Below, piece by piece: positions 9,444-15,692 of a DNA stretch of 64,000 bases. The stretch is taken from the NCBI RefSeq assembly GCF_001669775.1, contig NZ_LXWK01000011.1, forward strand, positions 1,454,031-1,518,030, written 5' to 3'. A program made the translations under genes and the position numbers. The stretch's first letter is position 1. Each line of letters starts with the position of its first letter. Under the pieces are notes generated by a model that was given only the letters and a program-made list of their open reading frames with translations, ran no database searches and was not told the DNA's origin. Origin of the DNA: Rheinheimera sp. SA_1. Lineage in GTDB: Bacteria; Pseudomonadota; Gammaproteobacteria; Enterobacterales; Alteromonadaceae.

Positions 9444-10763
9444 CTAGAAAAACGTTTCATACCAGCGCCGGACCTGATAATCCTCATCCAGCACCGCTAA
9501 ATACCGCCACTTGTCGAGCGTCAGACAAGGGTGCGAACCAGCAAAGCTCAGCATATCGCCAACGGCTAAATCACTGTCGGGCGGAAGCTGTAATAGCGCA
9601 TGCTGATCCATGATTTTACTGATGTACATCCGGGTGTCGGCCGCTTTGGGCTGGCGTTGTGTTGGCTGAGCTTGTAAGGGCTGCTTTTGTGCTGATTTAG
9701 TCACTGGCCGAAAGTGCTGACTAACCAACGGCAACCCGGCATCAAATGCCATATCCCGTTTGCCCAGACCAATAATCGCCAGCTGCGGTTCCGGCCGCGA
9801 CAGCACATAAGCCCAGACCTCCAGTGCATTGTGAAGTTCACCCTCCACCTGACAAGCCAGCGCGCTGCGCTTTAACAAGTCCTGCTGCGCTTGCTGATAA
9901 ATACCCAAATCAAAAAACAAATAACAGCCGGGGCGAATGAGTGGCATAAAATTGTCTGGCAAAGTAGCTGCGCCAAAGGCACCGGCTACCAGATCATAAA
10001 AGGCCGATCCAGCGCCGCTGAGTAAAATTTGCGGCGTAGCGAATAACTGCTGTTGCTGAAGCTCGAGACTAAAATCAATGCAACTTTGCACAAACTGGCG
10101 AATGGCTGCGGCTTGATCCGGCGCTTTAATCACTCCTTCGTAAAACTCCACCCCGGCCAGTTGCAGCGCTTTACTTTGTTTTACCTGCTGCGCTAGCTCC
10201 AGCCCGGCGGTGAAACTGCGCACACCACTACGCCCGCCAGCAACGCCAATTTCCAGCAACACCTTTAAAGTTAAGCCCTGCTCACTGAAAAAGTTGTCGA
10301 GTTGGGTCAGGTTGTCCTGTGAATCAAGCAGACAATAAAATTCGATGCCGTTTTGCAGCATCGTTGCGGCCTGCTGCATTTCAGCGCGGCCAACCAGCTG
10401 ATTCGCAAGTAAAATTCTTTTCACGCCATGCGCAGCGGCCACCATTGCCTGCGGCACAGTCGCCAGCGTCATGCCCCAGGCACCTTGGGCAATTTGCTGC
10501 AAAAACAGCGCTGGCAGCATACCGGTTTTACCATGCGGCGCCAGCTGCACCCCGGCGAGATCAGCAAACTGCTGCATCCAACGGATATTGTTGGTTAACT
10601 TCTGCTGATCCAATACTGCCAATGGCAACGTCAGTTCGCCCTGAAGTAAACTGCGTGCTGCACTGGAAAATTCGCCAGTGGTGTCATTTGGCGCAGCCGC
10701 AATCGTTAATGAGGAAGTCGACAGCAACTCATTCTGCCCAGCCAGGCCTTTGGTGATCCGCAT
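9444..10763 (-). CDS. DSD1-like PLP amino acid deaminase / D-threonine aldolase family
   Basis: A fold-type III PLP enzyme with an alanine-racemase-like barrel. The PLP lysine lies in LAPHGKTGMLP (residue 79 counted from the ATG at 10763). The C-terminal domain carries SHPCLTLDKW, the His-x-Cys zinc site of the D-serine dehydratase (DSD1)/D-threonine aldolase family. Expected reaction: zinc- and PLP-dependent deamination or aldol cleavage of a D-amino acid. The ATG at 10763 has GGAGA twelve bases upstream; an upstream ATG at 10820 would add 19 residues without family similarity. First gene of the operon, so its substrate probably comes from the deacylase. Confidence 0.88.
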   Translation of the reverse strand: MRITKGLAGQNELLSTSSLTIAAAPNDTTGEFSSAARSLLQGELTLPLAVLDQQKLTNNIRWMQQFADLAGVQLAPHGKTGMLPALFLQQIAQGAWGMTLATVPQAMVAAAHGVKRILLANQLVGRAEMQQAATMLQNGIEFYCLLDSQDNLTQLDNFFSEQGLTLKVLLEIGVAGGRSGVRSFTAGLELAQQVKQSKALQLAGVEFYEGVIKAPDQAAAIRQFVQSCIDFSLELQQQQLFATPQILLSGAGSAFYDLVAGAFGAATLPDNFMPLIRPGCYLFFDLGIYQQAQQDLLKRSALACQVEGELHNALEVWAYVLSRPEPQLAIIGLGKRDMAFDAGLPLVSQHFRPVTKSAQKQPLQAQPTQRQPKAADTRMYISKIMDQHALLQLPPDSDLAVGDMLSFAGSHPCLTLDKWRYLAVLDEDYQVRRWYETFF

Positions 10764-10874
10764 CTTTTGAGAGTTCTCCGCAATCCGAATCCAGCATCGG
10801 TTTGCTTGAAAAATAATCATTGAACTTCACTAAAATATCGTGTTAAAAGATAACAGGCAAGCAAATTAATTAAA

Positions 10875-10887
10875 GTTACTTAGTAAC
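10875..10887. promoter_or_regulatory. Small palindrome upstream of the deaminase operon
   Basis: GTTACTTAGTAAC is a perfect 5-3-5 palindrome about 110 bases upstream of the deaminase ATG. It could be an operator for the RpiR-type regulator or for the candidate sRNA promoter on the other strand. Only the symmetry supports this. Confidence 0.25.
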
Positions 10888-10992
10888 AGGCAACTTTAGT
10901 CAACTGCAAGCCGTCGTAACGGACTGCTGACTCACTTTGAGTTGGTGATGGTTCCGGAGTCGACTGGTGTTATCAAGTGCGATGTAGTTTTT

Positions 10993-11018
10993 GGGGTACT
11001 TCGGTACCCCTCTTTTTT
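10993..11018 (+). terminator. Intrinsic terminator with UUCG tetraloop
   Basis: GGGGTAC-TTCG-GTACCCC, a seven-pair GC-rich stem capped by a UUCG tetraloop, is followed by TCTTTTTT. The T-run is on the plus strand only, so it ends rightward transcription. Confidence 0.85.
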
Positions 11019-11189
11019 ACAATGTTGGCTCAACAAAATTTAACTTTGCTTAGCCTGCAAACCGAATAGGTGTTGGCAATTGTTGCAAATGACTCGTTCG
11101 TTAGTTGTGAATGCACTATTCAACACCAACGATTCAGGTTATCTTTTGACCAGTTTTAGGGTACAAATAATCAACAAAAGGATCTGATT

Positions 11190-12005
11190 ATGCTCACTAA
11201 ATTCTTCCGCGTAAGTCTGTTGCTGCTGGCAAGCCACGCCAGCTTCACCACCTCCGCCGACATCAACCAGGCTTTGTTACATGAAGTTCGTACAGCTGAG
11301 AATAAAGTGCGGGACGACGCGCGCAAACCTTTGCAGACGCTCAGTTTTTTTGACGTCACACCACAAAGTACTGTGGTTGAAGTGTGGCCGGGCTCGGGCT
11401 GGTATACCGAAATTCTGGCACCGTTATTAGCAGACAAAGGCAAACTATACGCCGCCCATTTTTCCGACAAGTTCACGCTGTTGCCAGCGGACTATATGCA
11501 AAAAGGCCGCACAGCCTTCCAGACAAAACTGGCGTCGCACCCGGTCTACAAAAACGTCACCGTGACTGAGTTTGCCCCTTTGGCAGGTATCGCGATAGCA
11601 CCAGCGGCCAGCGCCGACGTGGTGCTATCGATCCGCAATCAGCTGTATATGTTTGATGGTGAAAACTCGCTTAAACATGCCTTGGCCAACTTTTATCAGG
11701 CACTGAAACCGGGTGGTGTATTAGGTGTCGTCGCCCCGCGCTTGCCCGACCAGCTGCTGACAAGTGATTGGAAAAAAACCGGTTATGTGCCGCAACAGTT
11801 ATGGTTAAAACTGGCCAAAGAAACGGGTTTTGATTTTGAAGCCAGCAATGACCTGCTAATCAATCCAAAAGATACGGCCGATCATCCGTCGGGGATTTGG
11901 TCGTTGCCGCCGTCATTAGCCGTCGATGAAAAAGACAAAGCAAAGTACCGCGCTATCGGTGAAGTCACCCAGATGGTGCTGAAATTCAGAAAACCGCGCA
12001 ACTAG
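11190..12005 (+). CDS. Exported class I SAM-dependent methyltransferase-like protein
   Basis: A 271-residue protein with an apparent signal peptide (residues 1-23, LTKFFRVSLLLLASHASFTTSA) followed by a Rossmann methyltransferase fold. Motif I is seen as VVEVWPGSGWYTEILAPLL near residues 62-80, and a post-motif region as FYQALKPGGVLGVV. The ATG follows AAAGGA. An exported SAM-dependent enzyme is odd because SAM is cytoplasmic; the family of predicted methyltransferases with leader peptides is nevertheless widespread in proteobacteria. Substrate unknown. It stands alone, converging on the DUF2292 gene. Confidence 0.85.
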   Translation: MLTKFFRVSLLLLASHASFTTSADINQALLHEVRTAENKVRDDARKPLQTLSFFDVTPQSTVVEVWPGSGWYTEILAPLLADKGKLYAAHFSDKFTLLPADYMQKGRTAFQTKLASHPVYKNVTVTEFAPLAGIAIAPAASADVVLSIRNQLYMFDGENSLKHALANFYQALKPGGVLGVVAPRLPDQLLTSDWKKTGYVPQQLWLKLAKETGFDFEASNDLLINPKDTADHPSGIWSLPPSLAVDEKDKAKYRAIGEVTQMVLKFRKPRN

Positions 12006-12046
12006 GCTGAAGGTGGCCGTTGCAACAAAACATGCGTAACATATTG

Positions 12047-12097
12047 TTTAAAAACAAAACTGTAGGGCGCTACTCGCCGCGGCAGCGGCAGTACGCC
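12047..12097 (-). terminator. Probable terminator for the DUF2292 gene
   Basis: On the minus strand an imperfect GC-rich hairpin (12066-12097, pairing GGCG..GCCGC with GCGGC..GCGCC) is followed by CTACAGTTTTGTTTTT. It lies between the convergent methyltransferase and DUF2292 genes. Confidence 0.55.
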
Positions 12098-12228
12098 ATA
12101 ATTCGATTTTTAGTTCTGATGCATAACGGACCACCAGCGGTGAGTTCGGCGTTGCATTTTCATTGAATGTTAGATCCAAAAACGATGGTTCAATCGCTGA
12201 TTTTCGAGGGTACTCGACGATGCCCTAC

Positions 12229-12381
12229 TCACTCTACCCGCAGTTTTTCGTTTTTAGCCAGATGGACTAATTTGCCCTGGTGAAACACCAGCTCGACGGT
12301 CCCGAATTCTATCGGTCCTACCAGTACAATGAGCTGTTCAAGCAGAATTTTTACCGCCGCCTGTTGTTGCGGATTGCTCAT
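12229..12381 (-). CDS. Small DUF2292 (YezD-like) protein
   Basis: A 50-residue protein beginning MSNPQQQAAVKILLEQL and containing GTVELVFHQGKLVHLAKNEKLR, which fits the DUF2292/YezD pattern of a short beta-hairpin with a 'G-x-h-x-h...G-K-h-V' core. These proteins are about 50-60 residues and of unknown role; some lie near sulfur-assimilation genes, which is not the case here. The start is strongly supported by AGGAGAGGG upstream of the ATG. A 7-bp hairpin (12398-12418) lies just before the ribosome site. The gene is short and easily missed. Confidence 0.72.
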   Translation of the reverse strand: MSNPQQQAAVKILLEQLIVLVGPIEFGTVELVFHQGKLVHLAKNEKLRVE

Positions 12382-12397
12382 ATTCCCTCTCCTGCTA

Positions 12398-12418
12398 ACG
12401 GTGCGTGCGCAGCACCGT
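12398..12418 (-). promoter_or_regulatory. Leader hairpin before the DUF2292 ribosome site
   Basis: ACGGTGC and GCACCGT form a perfect seven-pair stem around a seven-base loop, ending about 17 bases before the ATG at 12381. It would sit in the 5' leader next to AGGAGAGGG and could affect translation. Confidence 0.4.
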
Positions 12419-12754
12419 CTCTGCTGAATGTCACTCTAAAGAATGCTATTAAAGCAGATATCAAAAATAACTAAAAACAAAAAATATCACTTTATATATT
12501 CATTTTTGATATATAAAAGTTCACTTCAGCGCCTGCTGTTCCCTAAATATGATATTCATTTATGGAATATAAAACTAATTTAAAATTACTTTTGAGTCTA
12601 TTAAGGTAATTCCAGCAGTCACGAATGACCTTCTGTGCTGTGAACCCAAAGGTAAGGTTGCCGTCGTCATGGTGTTCAGGGATGAACAGTTGTGCCATGC
12701 ATTCCTCGTCCTGTCTTGTGATGCTGTTATGTCCACCCTCGTTGACATATGTTT

Positions 12755-12781
12755 GCCCGGCTGAATAAGCCGGGCTTTTTT
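12755..12781 (+). terminator. Orphan intrinsic terminator
   Basis: GCCCGGCT-GAATA-AGCCGGGC forms an eight-pair stem followed by TTTTTT on the plus strand. No recognisable plus-strand gene precedes it, so it may end a short untranslated RNA starting in the AT-rich stretch near 12480-12600. Confidence 0.75.
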
Positions 12782-13109
12782 ATCGTAAAAATCCGGCATT
12801 AGCCCAAAGCAGTTGGCAGGTCGCTTAAGCATGCTGGCCCTATCATTCGACATTGTTACATTTCCGCTCTTTGTTAAATGCATCCATTCAAACCTTCTTC
12901 AGTAACATTTTTTGGCGCCACACCTGTGCGATTTTTAAAATAACCATACAAAACAACTACTAACACTTAATTCTGACCGTGGCCGTTATTTGCTGCCTGT
13001 GTTGGATACCAGACTGACCTGCCCAATTTTATGCGCCAAGATAGGCCTAAGGTAGGTAAATCTGTGATAGACCCGCCTTCATTCAATTATCCATTAAACG
13101 AGGTATGCA

Positions 13110-13628
13110 ATGATGAACATGAAGAGAGTTTTAGCCAATGGCGCGCTGATCTGCCTGTTTGGTGCAGCATCCAGCCTCGCCTATGCAGCAGACAAAATTG
13201 ACGCCGACGACTTCGTTGAAGAAGTCTCTGCCAAGGGTATTGCGGAAGTAGAAAGTGCAAAATTAGCGCAACAGAAATCTTCCTCTACTGATATCAAAGC
13301 TTTTGCCCAAACCATGATTACTGATCATACGGCCGCCAACGCAGAGCTCGCTGTGATTGCCACCCGGAAAAATCTCGAAGTTTCCGACGAAGCGGAAATG
13401 GCCAACAAAGCAAAAAAATTCGTGTTGGAACAGCGTGACGGTGAATCCTTCGATAAAGCCTATGCCAAAAACCAGGTAGCTGCGCACGAAGACACCATCG
13501 AGTTATTCCAGCGGGCCACTATCTCTGATGATGTTGAGATTGCCGCCTTCGCGACAAAAACCTTACCTACGCTGCAGCATCATTTAAAAATGGCAAAAGA
13601 GTTGGCAGCAACATACGACAAAAAATAA
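13110..13628 (+). CDS. Exported DUF4142 protein
   Basis: A 172-residue protein with a signal peptide (residues 1-27, ending SSLAYAADK) and an alpha-helical DUF4142 body in which the pattern ...AKLAQQKSSSTDIKAFAQTMITDHTAAN... is characteristic. DUF4142 proteins are ferritin-like, four-helix periplasmic proteins often induced by stress; no metal site is obvious here. The ATG follows GAGG. The next gene, a KGG/plasmid-stabilisation-type protein, points the same way after a 106-bp gap containing a hairpin. Confidence 0.87.
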   Translation: MMNMKRVLANGALICLFGAASSLAYAADKIDADDFVEEVSAKGIAEVESAKLAQQKSSSTDIKAFAQTMITDHTAANAELAVIATRKNLEVSDEAEMANKAKKFVLEQRDGESFDKAYAKNQVAAHEDTIELFQRATISDDVEIAAFATKTLPTLQHHLKMAKELAATYDKK

Positions 13629-13639
13629 ATCCTGCCGTT

Positions 13640-13667
13640 CCTGCCAGCAGCATGCACTGCTGGCAGG
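13640..13667. other. Strong hairpin between the two stress-type genes
   Basis: CCTGCCAGCAG and CTGCTGGCAGG form a perfect 11-pair stem around a six-base loop just after the DUF4142 stop. There is no downstream T-run on the plus strand, so it is more likely an RNA-stabilising or processing hairpin than an intrinsic terminator. Confidence 0.55.
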
Positions 13668-13734
13668 TCAGGATAGGCCGATAAAAAAACCGGATAAATA
13701 TTTGCACTGTTCACACAGATCTGAGGGTATCGAT

Positions 13735-14103
13735 ATGGCAGTCGGCGGCAAAGAAAAGTACACCAAAGAACAAAGAAGAAAAGCCAAATTCATTCAGGAT
13801 AGTTATGAAGAAAAAGGTGTTTCACCAACAAAAGCCGAGCACATCGCCTGGGCTACCGTGAATATACATTCGGGTGGTAGCGAACTCGATGGCTCCGGTG
13901 CCGCCATTCCTGAATGGGAAAAGGCTATAGCACGCAGAGATTCAACCAGAAATGCTGTCAAAGCCAAGCAAGCCCAGGCAGAACCCGATGCCTTGGAACA
14001 CCAGCCGCTGGATGTATTGCGAAAAAGAGCCCGCAAAAAGCATATTAGCGGCAGTGCATCCATGACCCAGTTTGAACTTATTCATGCCTTAAGAAGTGGC
14101 TGA
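13735..14103 (+). CDS. Small 'plasmid stabilisation/KGG-type' protein
   Basis: A 122-residue, highly charged cytoplasmic protein. Its N-terminal part (KYTKEQRRKAKFIQDSYEEKGV and HIAWATVN) matches small proteins commonly annotated as plasmid-stabilisation proteins, and the C-terminal ~35 residues (PLDVLRKRARKKHISGSASM) resemble a Rho-N/SAP-like helix-extended-helix. The ATG at 13735 follows GAGGG; an upstream ATG at 13702 lacks a ribosome site. No toxin or partition partner is adjacent, so the usual name should not be read as function. It probably belongs with the DUF4142 gene in a general stress set. Confidence 0.7.
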   Translation: MAVGGKEKYTKEQRRKAKFIQDSYEEKGVSPTKAEHIAWATVNIHSGGSELDGSGAAIPEWEKAIARRDSTRNAVKAKQAQAEPDALEHQPLDVLRKRARKKHISGSASMTQFELIHALRSG

Positions 14104-14192
14104 TTTGCCCCCTCTGTTATGTTGAACGCTGCCGATTGTAACTTTAGAGTGCCCACATTTGTATGGCGGGCACCCTGCAAACTCAGTCGGTG

Positions 14193-14220
14193 ACCCGTCA
14201 TCCTTAATGATGCGGGTATA
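14193..14220. repeat. Mini ERIC-like element (ends only)
   Basis: ACCCGTCATCCTTAATGATGCGGGTATA joins the left end (CCCGTCATCCTT) and the right end (AATGAT...GGGTATA) of the ERIC-like repeats with the whole centre missing, leaving a short hairpin. It lies between the convergent KGG-type and Crp/Fnr genes. Confidence 0.55.
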
Positions 14221-14310
14221 GTTCTGCGAATTTAGCTGCTGCCGCACTAGCGAAAGGGCAAAACAACTATGCCCGACCAAACCGGCAGCATGACCAATTC
14301 CAGCCAGTAT

Positions 14311-15036
14311 TTAACTATTTACATTGTTGATCCATGGCAACAAGCGTTCTGATTCTTTTCGCACTATGGCGTAGCACTCACAACTTAAATGCTCAAGTTC
14401 AGTGCGGTCGAGTATCTGAATACGACCGCGGCGGTATTCAATCACGCCCATACGCTGCAAACGACCCGCAGCTTCGGTCACGCCCTCACGACGTACGCCT
14501 AACATAGTGGCAATAAGTTCATGTGTCATCACCAGCTCATTGCCTTCTAATCGGTCCAGCGACACTAACAACAACCGACACAGTTGTTGATCAATGGTGT
14601 GATGGCGATTGCAGGCTGCAGTTTGTGACATTTGGGTGATTAAGGTTTGGGTGTAACGCAGGACGGTTTGCAGTAAAGCACCATGACGATTAAATTCATC
14701 TTTTAACCGATGCCCTAACAAACGATAGGCGTGACCAGAACTTTGCACAAAGGCTCTGCTGGTGGTACTGCCGCCCCCCATAATCAGTGGCACGCCGACC
14801 AGCCCTTCATTACCAACTACCGAAATTTCGGTGCCAGCGCCACTCTCCGTCACTTGCAATAATGACACGATGGAGTCGGTTGGAAAGTAGACATATCGTT
14901 GGGTATCACCGGATTCATACAAGACTTTGCCTAGCGGTAACTCAATTAAGTCCATATGGGGACACAATCGATCCTGCACGTCGGTCGGCAAAATAGCTAA
15001 CATTTGATTTTGCTGTAAGTTCGTTAAGTGAGGCAT
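14311..15036 (-). CDS. Crp/Fnr-family transcriptional regulator
   Basis: A 241-residue regulator with an N-terminal cyclic-nucleotide-binding-type beta-barrel (about residues 15-130, YESGDTQRYVYFPTDSIVSLL and VVGNEGLVGVPL) and a C-terminal Crp-type winged helix (about 150-225, MTHELIATMLGVRREGVTEAAGRLQR as recognition helix region). The consensus cAMP-contact residues are absent and there is no N-terminal cysteine cluster of the FNR type, so the ligand is unknown. The start at 15036 is chosen because GGAG lies six bases upstream; ATG 15048 and TTG 15066 are alternatives. Confidence 0.88.
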   Translation of the reverse strand: MPHLTNLQQNQMLAILPTDVQDRLCPHMDLIELPLGKVLYESGDTQRYVYFPTDSIVSLLQVTESGAGTEISVVGNEGLVGVPLIMGGGSTTSRAFVQSSGHAYRLLGHRLKDEFNRHGALLQTVLRYTQTLITQMSQTAACNRHHTIDQQLCRLLLVSLDRLEGNELVMTHELIATMLGVRREGVTEAAGRLQRMGVIEYRRGRIQILDRTELEHLSCECYAIVRKESERLLPWINNVNS

Positions 15037-15692
15037 TTTAAACTCCATGTCTACATTTGCGCTCAATACCGATCAGCCGCAGGACGTATAGTTCCTGCTT
15101 TGAAGTACGTGGGCATCGAACACAGGATTAATTTCAAATGACATTCATCTGAGGTTTACAGATTTAAGTCTTTGTCATTCCTGAGTTTTTTCTTACCTAT
15201 AGCCGATAACGTCCTAAGAATTAAGCTACAGACCAGAACAAAGAGCATTCTTTGCCATGGGTTTTAATGTTCAATACCTTTATACCTTTATACCCTTCCC
15301 CATTAACAACCACTGAATAACTGCTTGCAGAGCCGGGGCATGGGCGTTAAAAACGGCCGCTTATTTCAGCGTGAGTATCGAAGTTATAACAACTGAAAGT
15401 CGGTGTATGTGGGACGCCGCACCAAACAAATAAATTAACCTAGAATTAAATTTCTAACTTTGGTGTTGGTGACAACCTGATCTATGACAACAGTACCTTT
15501 GAGAACAGTACCTTTGAGAACAGTACCTTTGAGAACAGTACCTTTGCGAACAGTATCAAATCGAAGGGTTTAAACAGCAGCAGTTAAAAGGCGATCCGCA
15601 TCAAAGGCAGCGCCGGGTTGAATATCAAACATTGCGGTAGACGAGTTGGGGCAGCGTATGCGCGCTGCCGCCAAATTTATCCTGTAACCAAG
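15037..15692. other. 656-bp intergenic region with a 15-bp tandem repeat
   Basis: Between the Crp/Fnr gene (start) and the phytase gene (stop). Apart from the tandem array at 15489-15556 and a GGCAGCG/CGCTGCC hairpin at 15650-15669 just after the phytase stop, I see nothing that supports a gene. Short CTTTATAC repeats occur near 15280-15295. Confidence 0.5.
15489..15556. repeat. 15-bp tandem repeat, about 4.5 copies
   Basis: The unit AACAGTACCTTTGAG is repeated four times (the fourth ends GCG) plus a partial fifth. Read in one plus-strand frame it gives STFEN repeats, which resemble a pentapeptide-repeat strand, within a short frame that has no good start codon and ends at a TAA near 15588. 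It may be a remnant of a coding repeat or a simple VNTR. Confidence 0.85.

Larger units (their letters stand above)
10850..11018 (+). ncRNA. Candidate small RNA ending in a strong terminator
   Basis: A textbook intrinsic terminator faces right at 10993-11018, but no plus-strand reading frame precedes it for more than 8 kb. The sequence before it contains small stems such as CCGTCGTAACGG and would give a transcript of roughly 150-170 bases. I do not recognise it as a known sRNA class and the 5' end is a guess. Confidence 0.35.
12382..13109. other. 728-bp intergenic region, AT-rich in its first part
   Basis: No convincing gene. Bases 12440-12600 are strikingly AT-rich for this window and hold an 11-bp inverted repeat (ATATCAAAAAT at 12458-12468, its complement at 12502-12512) and smaller AT palindromes. 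A strong rightward terminator stands at 12755-12781 with no good frame before it. The rest up to the DUF4142 gene should contain its promoter, but I see no clear -35/-10 pair. Confidence 0.5.

Noticed and set aside
12280..12474. 64-codon plus-strand open frame
   Set aside because: It is the antisense of the DUF2292 gene, which has a ribosome site, a family pattern and its own terminator.
12575..12883. 102-codon minus-strand open frame
   Set aside because: No family resemblance, no ribosome site, and it crosses a strong plus-strand terminator hairpin.
13735..14103. Toxin-antitoxin or plasmid maintenance gene
   Set aside because: The common database name suggests it, but there is no partner gene or other plasmid feature nearby.
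15489..15556. CRISPR array
   Set aside because: The repeat is 15 bp in direct tandem with no spacers, and no cas gene is near.
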